This document shows positions 1-9,563 of a stretch of 64,000 nt of DNA, one piece after another (within the stretch, counting starts at the first letter, position 1; the number at the start of each line of letters is the position of its first letter). This DNA comes from Colwellia sp. M166 (GTDB taxonomy: Bacteria > Pseudomonadota > Gammaproteobacteria > Enterobacterales > Alteromonadaceae): positions 124,001-188,000 of the forward strand of contig NZ_CP040755.1 in assembly GCF_024585285.1 (NCBI RefSeq), read 5' to 3'. A program made the translations under genes and the position numbers. The notes beneath the pieces were generated by a model. That model made no database searches, was not told the origin of the DNA, and saw only the letters and a program-made list of their open reading frames with translations.

Positions 1-1
1 G

Positions 2-310
2 CAGGCAGCAAAAGTTTTAGCTAGAAAGGTTGAACGCCAAGAATTAAATGCTGATGATATCACCGAAGCATCATTGCACGAACAGACAAGTCTGGCAGAG
101 CTTCCCGAATTAGATCTATTAATTAGAACCGGTGGTGATTATCGCATTAGTAACTTTTTGCTCTGGCAAGCAGCTTATGCAGAGTTGTACTTTACTGAAG
201 TACTTTGGCCCGATTTCAATGAAGCAGAGTTTACGAAAGCAATTACATTGTTTGATCAACGGGAACGACGTTTTGGCCAAACGAGTGAACAAGTAACTAA
301 TAAGAACTAA
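2..310 (+). CDS. uppS: Undecaprenyl diphosphate synthase, C-terminal part (5' end outside window)
   Basis: This is the C-terminal ~102 residues of the cis-prenyltransferase that condenses isopentenyl diphosphate onto farnesyl diphosphate to make the C55 carrier lipid for peptidoglycan and O-antigen. The reading frame is open from base 2. The diagnostic family motif [15 protein letters not shown] is visible, followed by the conserved [14 protein letters not shown] segment that closes the active-site and dimer region. It is the first gene of the uppS-cdsA-dxr-rseP-bamA order, which is conserved across gammaproteobacteria. The start codon is outside the window, so nothing can be said about its promoter. 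Confidence 0.95.
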   Translation, partial: QAAKVLARKVERQELNADDITEASLHEQTSLAELPELDLLIRTGGDYRISNFLLWQAAYAELYFTEVLWPDFNEAEFTKAITLFDQRERRFGQTSEQVTNKN

Positions 311-398
311 AAAATACTTAGGGATTATTTAACTTTCAGAGCGTGGTAAAAACTCAATTGAAAGCTTAAATTCCCGCGCATAAATTAAGGAATATCGT

Positions 399-1265
399 TT
401 GTTAAAACAACGTATCATGACGGCATTAATCCTCGCACCTGCTGCGATTCTGGCGATTTTTTATTTATCTCTCATTAACTTCGCAGCAGTTATGTTGGTC
501 GTTATGGCTATTGGTGCTTGGGAGTGGGGGCCACTCATGGGCTTTGCTAGCAAACCTCGGCGTTTAGTTTTTGTGGGTATCACTAGCATATTAATTGCAA
601 CCATCTGGTTTTTGATCCCTATCGAACAATTGTGGCACGCGCCAAAAGTTTTGTTGGAACAAGTCAATCTTGTGCTGTGGTTAGCTGTTGCTTGGTGGTT
701 ATTATCTGCCGGCTTAACCTTCTTATACCCGCGTTGTAGTACCTTTTGGTCAAGCCACCGTTCAGTGCGTGGACTTTTTGGCTGGTTAACGTTAATCCCA
801 ACATGGCTTGCTTTTATGGTACTTAGAAGCAGTGATTATCAAGTCGATACTTACCATGGCGCGCAATTATTGATGTTTCTTTTTTTGATGGTTTGGAGTG
901 CTGATGTTGGCGCATACTTTGTCGGAAAATCTATTGGCAAACGCAAGTTATTACCCAATGTAAGTCCAGGAAAAACCTTAGAGGGCTTTTTAGGTGGCGT
1001 TGTTTTTGCTTGTGCTACCGTCGCGATTGCCGGTTATTTTATTGATTGGTCTAATGAGCAATACCTTATTGTTATTCCAGTAACTATTTTAATTACTACT
1101 ATCTCAGTGTTAGGTGACTTGAATGAAAGCATGTTTAAGCGTCAAGCCGGTGTCAAAGATAGTGGTTCAATATTACCTGGGCATGGTGGCGTGCTTGATC
1201 GTATTGATAGTTTAACAGCGACCGCACCGATATATGCTTTATGTTACGCATATTTGGGTTGGTAA
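399..1265 (+). CDS. cdsA: Phosphatidate cytidylyltransferase (CDP-diglyceride synthase)
   Basis: Integral inner-membrane enzyme making CDP-diacylglycerol from phosphatidic acid and CTP, the branch point of phospholipid synthesis. The 288-aa length fits the family. Several hydrophobic segments are visible from the N-terminus ([16 protein letters not shown] onward). The C-terminal CDP-DG synthetase signature is intact: [20 protein letters not shown] followed by GVLDRIDS, with its metal-binding acidic residues. The start is a TTG at 399 preceded by a TAAGGA-like ribosome site. It lies ~90 bp after uppS and is followed after only 4 bp by dxr, so it is probably co-transcribed. Confidence 0.95.
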   Translation: MLKQRIMTALILAPAAILAIFYLSLINFAAVMLVVMAIGAWEWGPLMGFASKPRRLVFVGITSILIATIWFLIPIEQLWHAPKVLLEQVNLVLWLAVAWWLLSAGLTFLYPRCSTFWSSHRSVRGLFGWLTLIPTWLAFMVLRSSDYQVDTYHGAQLLMFLFLMVWSADVGAYFVGKSIGKRKLLPNVSPGKTLEGFLGGVVFACATVAIAGYFIDWSNEQYLIVIPVTILITTISVLGDLNESMFKRQAGVKDSGSILPGHGGVLDRIDSLTATAPIYALCYAYLGW

Positions 1266-1269
1266 GAAA

Positions 1270-2469
1270 ATGCAAAAATTGTGTATTTTAGGCTCTACTG
1301 GCTCGATTGGTAAAAGTACCTTAGATGTTGTGCGGTTACATCCTAAAAAGTTTAATGTTGTCAGTCTTTCAGCACATGCTAGCGTCGATATTATGTTGGC
1401 TCAGTGTCTTGAATTTCATCCTGATAAAGTGGTGATGGTTTCTGAAGAGCATGCCAAATTATTGAAAATAAAACTTAGTGATGCCAAGTTGAATACCATT
1501 GAGGTGTTATCCGGCACTCGTGCTCTTGACATTATTGCACAAGAGCCGACAACGGATACTGTTATGGCTGCTATTGTTGGCGCATCAGGTTTACTGCCGA
1601 CATTAGCTGCAGTAGAAGCAGGTAAAAAAGTGCTGCTTGCAAATAAAGAAGCACTTGTCACTTCGGGCGCTATTTTTATTGCCGCCGTGAAACGTTCAGG
1701 TGCTCAATTATTACCGATTGATAGTGAACATAATGCCATATTTCAATGTTTACCGTTAAGTGCGCAGCAACAGCCGGGCTATTGTGACTTACCTAATGAA
1801 GGGGTCAGTAAAGTCTTATTAACTGGCTCAGGCGGACCGTTTAGAACTTGGCAGCAAGCGGATCTTGACACGGTGACACCGGATCAAGCTTGTGCTCATC
1901 CTAATTGGGATATGGGCCGTAAAATATCCGTTGATTCAGCGACGATGATGAACAAAGGTTTAGAGTTTATTGAAGCTAAGTGGCTGTTCAACCTCGAACC
2001 TGATGATATTCAAGTTGTGCTGCATCCACAAAGTACTATTCACTCTATGGTGCAATATAAAGACGGTTCCGTCATTGCTCAAATGGGCAACCCTGATATG
2101 CGTACACCCATAGCACATGCGTTGAGTTTTCCACAACGTATTGAGTCGGGTGTTGCAGCATTTGATTTCTTTTCAGCAAAATCTTTTGAATTTGAAGCTG
2201 TCGATTTCGCTAAGTATCCGAATTTAAAATTAGCTATTGACGCTTGCAAAAGTGGCCAAGGGGCGTGCACCGCTTTAAATGCCGCTAACGAAATTGCTGT
2301 TGATGCTTTTTTATGCGAAAAAATTAAATTTACTGATATTGTGAAAATAAATGAAACTTCCGTGAATAAATTTGTCTCAGAAAAGGTGACTTCTATAGAA
2401 GATGTTATTGCTCTAGACAGAAGTGTTAGAGTTTTTGCACGATCCTTGATAGCTGAATCCGAGCACTAA
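1270..2469 (+). CDS. dxr: 1-deoxy-D-xylulose 5-phosphate reductoisomerase
   Basis: Second step of the MEP isoprenoid pathway: DXP to 2-C-methylerythritol 4-phosphate using NADPH. I chose ATG 1270, which gives [17 protein letters not shown] and 399 aa, the usual length. An in-frame ATG at 1234 would run back into cdsA and add 12 non-conserved residues. Visible motifs are the NADPH-binding GSTGSIG near residue 8, the metal-binding DSEHNAIFQ near residue 153, and the substrate-loop segment [13 protein letters not shown]. It feeds the same prenyl pathway as the neighbouring uppS. Confidence 0.96.
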   Translation: MQKLCILGSTGSIGKSTLDVVRLHPKKFNVVSLSAHASVDIMLAQCLEFHPDKVVMVSEEHAKLLKIKLSDAKLNTIEVLSGTRALDIIAQEPTTDTVMAAIVGASGLLPTLAAVEAGKKVLLANKEALVTSGAIFIAAVKRSGAQLLPIDSEHNAIFQCLPLSAQQQPGYCDLPNEGVSKVLLTGSGGPFRTWQQADLDTVTPDQACAHPNWDMGRKISVDSATMMNKGLEFIEAKWLFNLEPDDIQVVLHPQSTIHSMVQYKDGSVIAQMGNPDMRTPIAHALSFPQRIESGVAAFDFFSAKSFEFEAVDFAKYPNLKLAIDACKSGQGACTALNAANEIAVDAFLCEKIKFTDIVKINETSVNKFVSEKVTSIEDVIALDRSVRVFARSLIAESEH

Positions 2470-2494
2470 AGCAATTATAGAGTAGTAGAGTAGA

Positions 2495-3850
2495 ATGATA
2501 GATTTTGTATGGAACCTCGCGTCTTTTGTTGTTGCATTGGGTATTTTGATCACCGTTCATGAATACGGTCACTTTTGGGTGGCACGCAAAAATGGTGTGC
2601 AAGTGCAGCGTTTCTCCATTGGTTTTGGTAAGGCTATTTGGCGAAAGGTTGACCGTCATGGCACTGAGTTTGTTATCGCAATGATACCACTTGGTGGTTA
2701 TGTGAAAATGCTCGATAGTCGTGTTGATGATGTAAGTGCTGCGCAAATGGCTTATACATTTGATAATAAGTCAGTTTACCAACGTATTGCGATTATCGCC
2801 GCAGGACCTTTTGCTAATTTCGCTTTTGCAATTGTGGCCTTTTATTTAATGTTTTTAATTGGTGTGCCTAGTGTAAAACCTATTATTGGTGATGTGGTTG
2901 TTAACTCTATTGCCGCAAAAGCCCAATTACCGAAAAATAGTGAAATAGTTGCTATTTCAGGAGAAAAAACCGCTGATTGGCAAGATGTTAATTTAGCATT
3001 AGTCAGCGCTATCGGTGATAGTGATATTGTCTTGACCATAAAAGCACCCGATCGAACAGTAACGCAAGACTTTCGCTTAGATATGAAAAGTTGGGACTTT
3101 GCTCCAGAGAAAGAGTCAGCTATTACCAGTTTAGGTTTAGTGCCATACCGTGCTAATGTGTACGCAAAATTAGCTGTTGTCGCAGAAGGCAGCCCAGCTG
3201 AGAAAGCCGGTTTAAAAGTTAATGACGAATTACTTTCGCTTGCAGATAAAAATATTGACGGTCAATGGCAAGTGTTTTCAGATCTGATTAAACAATACCC
3301 AGCAAAAACTGTTGCTGTAACTGTATTGCGAGAAGGAAAGGTAGTAGAGCTTAGTGTTAAACCTGAAGCAAAAGCATATCAAGGTAAGGTTATTGGCTAT
3401 TTAGGCGTTCGACCAATATCAGATCCGTATCCTAAGGCATATTTATTTGAACATGTTTATGGCCCTATTAGCGCTCTTGAGCAAAGTGCTAGCAAAACCT
3501 GGAACTTAGTGGTGTTAAGTTTCGATATGATAGGTAAGCTAATTACTGGTGATGTGTCAGTGAAAAACTTAAGTGGTCCTATATCAATTGCGCAAGGTGC
3601 AGGTAGCAGTGCCGACTATGGTTTTGTATACTTTTTAGGCTTCTTAGCGCTAATTAGCATTAACCTTGGCATAATTAACCTTTTACCTTTACCGGTTTTA
3701 GACGGAGGACACTTATTTTATTATTTCGTAGAGCTTTTAACAGGGAAACCTGTACCGGAAAAAATACAAGAAATAGGTTTTAAATTTGGTACTATAGCGC
3801 TACTAAGCTTAATGAGTATCGCCATATTTAACGATTTATCGCGATTATAA
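2495..3850 (+). CDS. rseP: Site-2 protease RseP (regulated intramembrane zinc metalloprotease)
   Basis: Inner-membrane S2P protease that cleaves the anti-sigma factor RseA in the sigma-E envelope stress response and removes remnant signal peptides. The zinc motif HEYGH is at residues 22-26 in the first membrane segment, and the partner motif LPLPVLDGGH is near residue 400. Two PDZ domains lie between them in the periplasm, for example the stretch containing EGSPAEKAGLKVNDEL. At 451 aa it matches E. coli RseP. Its position directly before bamA is conserved and is consistent with its role in outer-membrane protein homeostasis. Confidence 0.95.
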   Translation: MIDFVWNLASFVVALGILITVHEYGHFWVARKNGVQVQRFSIGFGKAIWRKVDRHGTEFVIAMIPLGGYVKMLDSRVDDVSAAQMAYTFDNKSVYQRIAIIAAGPFANFAFAIVAFYLMFLIGVPSVKPIIGDVVVNSIAAKAQLPKNSEIVAISGEKTADWQDVNLALVSAIGDSDIVLTIKAPDRTVTQDFRLDMKSWDFAPEKESAITSLGLVPYRANVYAKLAVVAEGSPAEKAGLKVNDELLSLADKNIDGQWQVFSDLIKQYPAKTVAVTVLREGKVVELSVKPEAKAYQGKVIGYLGVRPISDPYPKAYLFEHVYGPISALEQSASKTWNLVVLSFDMIGKLITGDVSVKNLSGPISIAQGAGSSADYGFVYFLGFLALISINLGIINLLPLPVLDGGHLFYYFVELLTGKPVPEKIQEIGFKFGTIALLSLMSIAIFNDLSRL

Positions 3851-3877
3851 CTAGAAGAAGTATAAAGTTAATATTTT

Positions 3878-6352
3878 ATGATTATTAAAAAACTTGCCCT
3901 GGCGGTATTATTAGGTAGTTTGGGAACATCAGTGCAAGCAGCTGACGATTTTCAAGTAGAAAATATTCAAGTTAAAGGTTTACAGCGTGTAGCTTTAGGG
4001 GCTGCGTTAACGCATATTCCATTTAATGTTGGTGATAACTTAAACGACTTTCGTATCTCACAATCAATTAAGGCCCTTTATAAATCTGGTCACTTTAGTG
4101 ATGTTGTCGTGTCAAGAGACGGCAACACCGTTATTTACCGTGTTCGAGAGCGAGCGACAATTAGTGCGATAACTTTTGATGGTAATAAAGATTTAAAAGA
4201 CGAACAATTAACAGAAAGTCTTGATGGTAGTGATATTCGTGTTGGCGAAACGCTCGATATGACGGTTATTTCAGGCATTGAAGTCGGTTTAGAAGACTTC
4301 TATCACAGTGTCGGTAAATATAATGCTGATGTTAAAGCTAAAGTCACGCACTTACCGCGTAATCGCGTTAATATTGATTTTGCTTTTGAAGAAGGTGATG
4401 CCGCAGCAATAGAGCAAATTAATATCGTTGGTAACGAGAAGTTCTCTGATGTTGAGCTTTTAGAGCGTATAGAGCTGACTTATGACTCTCCTTGGTGGGA
4501 TTTCATGGCGCAAGACCGTTATCAAAAGCAAACTTTGCAAGGTGATATGGAAACCATTAAGAGTTATTACCTTGATCGAGGTTACTTACAATATAAAGTT
4601 GACTCCACTCAAGTTTCAATGACGCCAGATAAAAAGGCCGTTTATATCTCGCTCAATGTCACTGAAGGCGAGGTTTATACTGTTAGTGGTGTTGATTTTA
4701 TTGGCGATATGGCGGGTTTTGAAGAAACTATTCGTGCCATTACGCCAATTAGAACTGAAGAATTATACAACGGCGCGCTTGTTACCTATTCAGAAGAATT
4801 AATCAGTAAATTTTTAGGTCGTTATGGTTATGCTTATCCAAAAGTTGTGACTATTCCTGAAATTGACGAAGAAAACAAAACGGTAAAATTGGTGCTCTCG
4901 ATCGATCCGGGTAAACGAGTTTATGTTAATCGCATTAACTTTAAAGGTAACCATGTTACTGCTGAACATGTGTTACGTCGAGAAATGCGACAAATGGAAG
5001 GCGCATGGTTATCAAATGACTTAGTTGAAGGCTCTAAGGCTTGGTTACAGCGTTTACCTTATATGGAAACGGTTGAGTTTGAAACTAATCAGTTGCCAGG
5101 TGAAGATGACCTAGTTAATATTGATTTTGAAGTAAAAGAGCAGCCATCAGGTTCATTTACAGCCGGTATTGGTTATGGCTCTACAACCCAGTTAAGTTTA
5201 AATGCGGGTATACAACAAAATAACTTTTTAGGTACCGGTAATCGTTTAGGTTTTAGTATTAATACCTCTAGTTACTCTAGAAGTGCTAACGTTTCTTATA
5301 CCGACCCATACTTTACTGTTGATGGTGTTTCACTTGGTGGCAATATTTTCTATCAAGAGTTCGACGCGGGTAATGCTAACTTAGTTGAGTACAACAATAA
5401 GACTTACGGCGTGGGTATGACTTTAGGTTTTCCTATCAATGAGTATGTCCGTTTGAGCTTTGGTTTAGGTTATAAAAATAATGGTATTACACGTTTAGAA
5501 ACTTATGAACAAATTCAAAAGTTTTATGAATTATATTCAGACCCAGATGATCCAGATGGCGGCTTGAATTTTGAAAACTTTGATATGAATGTATCATTAT
5601 CACGATCTACGTTGAATCGCGGCACCTTCCCTAGTGATGGTTCACAGCAAACCTTGTCATATAAAATGACCACGCCGAATTCAGATGTTAATTATTTTAA
5701 GATTAATTTAGATACTAAATGGTATTTTCCGATAACACGTGATCAAAGCTGGACTGTTTTAGCTAAATTTCAGCTAGGTTATGGTAATGGTTATGGCTCT
5801 ACAGAAGGTAATGATCAAATTTTACCGTTTTGGGAGAACTTCAGAGCCGGTGGCTCTGGCACATTACGTGGCTTTGAGTCTAATACTGTCGGGCCTCGAG
5901 CTATATATCGCAGGCCAACATCTATTCCAGGTACGCCTGATTCTGTAGATACGGGTTCAGGGTGTTGCTTAGGCACGGATCATGATTTTATTCAGACCTC
6001 TCAGCGCTCTGTTGGTGGTAATGCTATTGCGCTTGCTGGACTTGAGCTTATTGTACCCACACCATTTTTAGATGAGGGCTATAGTAATAGTGTCCGCACT
6101 AGCTTCTTTATTGATGCCGGTAATGTTTGGGATACAGAGTTTAATCTCGATGATTATGATACGTTAGCAGATATCGAGTTAGCAAAACTTGCAGATTATT
6201 CTGATATTGGACGTTTTAGAGCCTCTGCCGGATTATCACTACAGTGGTTATCTCCAATGGGCCCCATGGTCTTTAGTTTTGCCAAAACCCTGAAAGAAGA
6301 AGAGGGTGATGATACTGAATTCTTCAGCTTTAATATTGGTCAAACTTTCTAA
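3878..6352 (+). CDS. bamA: Outer membrane protein assembly factor BamA
   Basis: Core Omp85 protein of the BAM complex that folds beta-barrel proteins into the outer membrane. A signal peptide occupies residues 1-21, with predicted cleavage after SVQA. Five POTRA repeats run to about residue 420, followed by the C-terminal barrel. The loop-6 LRGF motif (family consensus [VI]RGF) is near residue 664, and the protein ends in a barrel signal (FFSFNIGQTF) with terminal Phe. At 824 aa it is slightly longer than the E. coli protein. A CC pair lies in an extracellular-loop insertion just after the LRGF region. It sits between rseP and skp, the classical arrangement. Confidence 0.97.
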   Translation: MIIKKLALAVLLGSLGTSVQAADDFQVENIQVKGLQRVALGAALTHIPFNVGDNLNDFRISQSIKALYKSGHFSDVVVSRDGNTVIYRVRERATISAITFDGNKDLKDEQLTESLDGSDIRVGETLDMTVISGIEVGLEDFYHSVGKYNADVKAKVTHLPRNRVNIDFAFEEGDAAAIEQINIVGNEKFSDVELLERIELTYDSPWWDFMAQDRYQKQTLQGDMETIKSYYLDRGYLQYKVDSTQVSMTPDKKAVYISLNVTEGEVYTVSGVDFIGDMAGFEETIRAITPIRTEELYNGALVTYSEELISKFLGRYGYAYPKVVTIPEIDEENKTVKLVLSIDPGKRVYVNRINFKGNHVTAEHVLRREMRQMEGAWLSNDLVEGSKAWLQRLPYMETVEFETNQLPGEDDLVNIDFEVKEQPSGSFTAGIGYGSTTQLSLNAGIQQNNFLGTGNRLGFSINTSSYSRSANVSYTDPYFTVDGVSLGGNIFYQEFDAGNANLVEYNNKTYGVGMTLGFPINEYVRLSFGLGYKNNGITRLETYEQIQKFYELYSDPDDPDGGLNFENFDMNVSLSRSTLNRGTFPSDGSQQTLSYKMTTPNSDVNYFKINLDTKWYFPITRDQSWTVLAKFQLGYGNGYGSTEGNDQILPFWENFRAGGSGTLRGFESNTVGPRAIYRRPTSIPGTPDSVDTGSGCCLGTDHDFIQTSQRSVGGNAIALAGLELIVPTPFLDEGYSNSVRTSFFIDAGNVWDTEFNLDDYDTLADIELAKLADYSDIGRFRASAGLSLQWLSPMGPMVFSFAKTLKEEEGDDTEFFSFNIGQTF

Positions 6353-6493
6353 TCTACAGTAAATCGGGCGTTAGAAGCGATATAATTCTACGCTCTTTAG
6401 ATAAATAGGCTTGAACGAAATTACTTGAGACGGTATAACTACCGCATAACAAATAAAGATGAAAAATATTGTAAAATATTTTAGGAGTAAAAA

Positions 6494-7012
6494 TTGAAAA
6501 AATTGATTAAATCTATTGTGATTGCCACTGCAGCATCAAGCTTTTTATTAGCGAACTCAGCATTAGCCGCAGATCAAAAAATTGGCGTGGTGAATTTTCA
6601 AGAAGTCATGGGTAAAATTCCACAAACTGCAACTATCATGAAAAGCTTGGAAGAAGAGTTCAAAGATGAGAAAGCTGTACTTGCACAACTTGAGCAAGAT
6701 ATTAAATATCTTCAAGAAAAGCGCAAGCGCGACGGTTCTTTGATGAGTGCCAAAGAAGTTGGAGATTTAGAAGCTAAAATTGAAACGCTTTTTCACGATT
6801 ACCAAATGAAAGGTAAAGCCTTTCAGCAGAGCACTGGTACTAGAAAAAATGAAGAAACTAACAAAATTATCGCATTAGTTCGTCAAGCAATAGATAATAT
6901 TGCAACGAAGGGTGATTATGATTTAGTGCTTGAGCAAAGTGCAGTTGTTTATTCAAAGCCAGACAGTGTGATCACAGAAGAAGTGGTTAAACAAGTTAGC
7001 AAGTTGAAATAA
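6494..7012 (+). CDS. skp: Periplasmic chaperone Skp/OmpH
   Basis: Trimeric 'jellyfish' chaperone that carries unfolded outer-membrane proteins through the periplasm to BamA. It has a signal peptide with cleavage around ANSALA-AD (residue ~26), a short conserved IGVVNFQEVM strand, then a long charged coiled coil (residues ~60-120) forming the tentacles. At 172 aa it is the usual size. The start is a TTG at 6494 with a clear AGGAG site 8 bp upstream (6483-6487). The 141-bp gap after bamA could hold a separate promoter. No clear sigma-E site was identified. Confidence 0.93.
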   Translation: MKKLIKSIVIATAASSFLLANSALAADQKIGVVNFQEVMGKIPQTATIMKSLEEEFKDEKAVLAQLEQDIKYLQEKRKRDGSLMSAKEVGDLEAKIETLFHDYQMKGKAFQQSTGTRKNEETNKIIALVRQAIDNIATKGDYDLVLEQSAVVYSKPDSVITEEVVKQVSKLK

Positions 7013-7079
7013 TAATTTGTTTTAGGCAGAGAAAGTAAAAGTCATCGAAGCTTTTACTCTTTGCTTTCTCGTCTATTTT

Positions 7080-7109
7080 AATATTCCGAATCAACTGATT
7101 CGGAATATT
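7080..7109. repeat. Perfect 14-bp inverted repeat between skp and lpxD
   Basis: Two perfect 14-base arms (aatattccgaatca and its complement) are separated by only 2 bases. No T-run follows, so it is not a textbook terminator. An imperfect hairpin just upstream (about 7027-7070) and a small one downstream (TTAGCC/GGCTAA near 7113) make this whole spacer highly structured. It may be an mRNA-stabilising or processing hairpin between the abundant skp message and lpxD, or an operator. The role is not known. Confidence 0.6.
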
Positions 7110-7191
7110 GCGTTTAGCCCTTAAATGGCTAACACTTTTCTTTAAATCTATGCTTACAGTAATTAGATACCATTAAAAGAAGTTTATACTT

Positions 7192-8217
7192 ATGAGTTAT
7201 ATCCTTGCAGACATTGCAAAAAAAATAGGCGCGGCTGTTATAGGAGATGAGCAATGTGAGATATCCAGTATTGCCACCCTAACTTCTGCAACCTCAGGAC
7301 AAATCGCCTTTTTAGCCAATAGCAAATACAGTGCTCAATTAGCGACTACCCAAGCGAGCGCTGTTATTATCACAAAAGCTCAAACAAATTTATGTCAAAC
7401 CAATGCCTTGGTGATGGATAATCCTTATATGGGTTATGCCTTGGTTGCGCAGTTACTTGATACCACACCTAATCCAGCCAATAGTATACACCCTAGTGCC
7501 GTTATAGCGGATGGTGTTACTCTCGGTAAGGGCGTGACAATAGGTGCTAATGCTGTTATTGAAACCGGCGTTAATCTTGCTGATGGTGTTAGTATCGGAG
7601 CTGGCAGTTTTATAGGTATCGCAGCCCAAATTGGTGCTCACTCTAGCTTGTGGTCCAATGTCAGTATTTATCATGGTGTAGTTATTGGCGAACAATGTCT
7701 AGTTCATGCCAATACGGTTATCGGTGCAGATGGCTTTGGCTACGCAAACAATAAAGGTAGTTGGGTTAAAATACCACAATTAGGCACAGTGATTATTGGC
7801 GATAATGTCGAAATAGGCGCAAGTACTACCATTGACCGAGGTGCATTAGGTAACACTATCATTAAGAATGGTGTTATTTTAGATAACCAAATACAGATTG
7901 CTCATAATGTTGTGATCGGCGAGAATACAGCTATTGCAGCATGCAGTGTCATTGCTGGTAGTACTGAAATTGGTAAAAACTGTGTGATTGCGGGTTTAGT
8001 TGGTATAAATGGTCATATTAACATTACTGATGGCTGTGTATTTACCGGTATGACCATGGTAACAAAAGCGATATCTGAGTCCGGTGTATACTCATCAGGT
8101 ATGCCATGTCAGCCAAATAAAGAATGGCATAAAAACAATGCTAGAATTAAAAAGCTTGAATCGTTAACTAAACGATTAATGACCGTAGAAAAAGACATAG
8201 ACGCTTTAAAAAGCTAG
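7192..8217 (+). CDS. lpxD: UDP-3-O-acylglucosamine N-acyltransferase LpxD
   Basis: Third step of lipid A synthesis: adds an R-3-hydroxyacyl chain from ACP to the 2-amino group of UDP-3-O-acyl-GlcN. The N-terminal uridine-binding domain (residues ~1-100) is followed by left-handed beta-helix hexapeptide repeats rich in [IV]GxxxxIG patterns. A C-terminal helix then mediates ACP contact. The catalytic histidine is in QIQIAHNVVIG at about residue 237. The length of 341 aa equals the E. coli enzyme. The ATG start has an AAGAAG site upstream. It begins the lpxD-fabZ-lpxA-lpxB run. Confidence 0.96.
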   Translation: MSYILADIAKKIGAAVIGDEQCEISSIATLTSATSGQIAFLANSKYSAQLATTQASAVIITKAQTNLCQTNALVMDNPYMGYALVAQLLDTTPNPANSIHPSAVIADGVTLGKGVTIGANAVIETGVNLADGVSIGAGSFIGIAAQIGAHSSLWSNVSIYHGVVIGEQCLVHANTVIGADGFGYANNKGSWVKIPQLGTVIIGDNVEIGASTTIDRGALGNTIIKNGVILDNQIQIAHNVVIGENTAIAACSVIAGSTEIGKNCVIAGLVGINGHINITDGCVFTGMTMVTKAISESGVYSSGMPCQPNKEWHKNNARIKKLESLTKRLMTVEKDIDALKS

Positions 8218-8257
8218 CGCTAGCTCACGCCATAGTTAAGTAAAAAGAGGAAAAATT

Positions 8258-8710
8258 TTGGATTCGCAAAATAAAATTATTGATATCGAAGAAATTAAAT
8301 CACTTATTCCACATCGTTACCCGTTTTTATTAGTCGATAGAGTACTTGATTATACGCCAGGAAAATCAATCCATGCGATAAAAAATGTCACGGTTAATGA
8401 ACCTGCATTTATGGGCCATTTTCCGGGTTATTCTATTTTTCCTGGTGTACTAATTCTCGAAGCGCTTGCCCAAGCAAGCGGGATACTGGGTTTCAAATCA
8501 GTGGAAGATCAAAGTGATGGCGAATTGTTTTTATTTGCTTCAATTGATAAAGCAAAATTTAAAAAGCCTGTTCACCCTGGTGATACTATGCATTTGCATT
8601 TAGAGTTTATTAAAGAACGCCGTGGTATGTGGAAATTTTACGGTGAAGCGAAAGTTGATGGCAAAGTAGTTTGCTCAGCCGATTTGATGTGCGCAAGAAG
8701 AGTAATTTAA
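8258..8710 (+). CDS. fabZ: 3-hydroxyacyl-[ACP] dehydratase FabZ
   Basis: Hot-dog-fold dehydratase of type II fatty acid synthesis. It competes with LpxA for hydroxyacyl-ACP, which explains its place among the lpx genes. Motifs seen are [11 protein letters not shown] near the start and [20 protein letters not shown], giving the catalytic His54 and Glu68. At 150 aa it is normal length. The start is TTG at 8258 after an AGAGG site, and its stop is one base before the lpxA start, indicating translational coupling. Confidence 0.96.
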   Translation: MDSQNKIIDIEEIKSLIPHRYPFLLVDRVLDYTPGKSIHAIKNVTVNEPAFMGHFPGYSIFPGVLILEALAQASGILGFKSVEDQSDGELFLFASIDKAKFKKPVHPGDTMHLHLEFIKERRGMWKFYGEAKVDGKVVCSADLMCARRVI

Positions 8711-8711
8711 T

Positions 8712-9500
8712 ATGGATAATTCAACATCATTAATCCATCCGCAAGCGATTATTGAAGATGGTGCGGTTATCGGTAAAAATGTCAAAATAGGCCCTTGGAC
8801 CTATATAGCAGCCAATGTAGTTATTGGTGATGATTGTCATATTAGCTCACATGTGGTAATTAATGGACCGACGACGCTAGGCAAAGGCAATCGTATTTTT
8901 CAGTTTGCTTCGATTGGTGAAGATTGCCAAGATTTGAAGTATGCTGGCGAGCCAACAGAATTGGTGATCGGAGATAATAATACTTTCCGTGAATATTGCA
9001 CTGTTCACCGTGGTACTGTCCAAGATAATAGTTTAACGCAAATTGGTAGCAATAATTTATTTATGGCTTATACCCATATTGCGCATGATTGTATGGTGGG
9101 TAGTCACTGTATTATGGCCAATGGCGCTTCAATTGCCGGTCATGTGCATGTTGGTGACCACGCTATTATTGGTGGTATGACAGGTGTACATCAATTTTGT
9201 CATATTGGCGATCATTGTTTTGTTGGTGCCAATTCATTAATTCTTAAAGATATTCCTCCTTATGTTATGGCATCAGGTCAACCGGCAAAACCCTTTGGTT
9301 TGAATAGTGAAGGCTTAAAGCGTCGCGGTTTTGATAAAGATGTTATTTTGAATATCAAACGCGCTTATAAAGCCATTTATCGCCAAGGTCTAACGGTTGA
9401 TGAAGCAGTAAATAAAATTGCCGATTTGGATGGTGATATGGTTGAGTTAGCTATGTTTAGCGATTTTATTAAAAACTCTAGTCGTGGCATTATCCGTTAG
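8712..9500 (+). CDS. lpxA: UDP-N-acetylglucosamine acyltransferase LpxA
   Basis: First committed acylation of lipid A synthesis, transferring R-3-hydroxyacyl from ACP to UDP-GlcNAc. A left-handed beta-helix of hexapeptide repeats runs from the N-terminus. The catalytic His is in MAYTHIAHDC at residue 125, as in E. coli. The C-terminal helical domain contains the GLNSEGLKRRGF segment of the family. The length is 262 aa. It starts one base after the fabZ stop. Confidence 0.97.
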   Translation: MDNSTSLIHPQAIIEDGAVIGKNVKIGPWTYIAANVVIGDDCHISSHVVINGPTTLGKGNRIFQFASIGEDCQDLKYAGEPTELVIGDNNTFREYCTVHRGTVQDNSLTQIGSNNLFMAYTHIAHDCMVGSHCIMANGASIAGHVHVGDHAIIGGMTGVHQFCHIGDHCFVGANSLILKDIPPYVMASGQPAKPFGLNSEGLKRRGFDKDVILNIKRAYKAIYRQGLTVDEAVNKIADLDGDMVELAMFSDFIKNSSRGIIR

Positions 9501-9563
9501 TTATCCTGTGAGCAAAGCAACCCCAAAGGCTTTAGCAGCCAATAATTTACGACTAGTCAAAAT

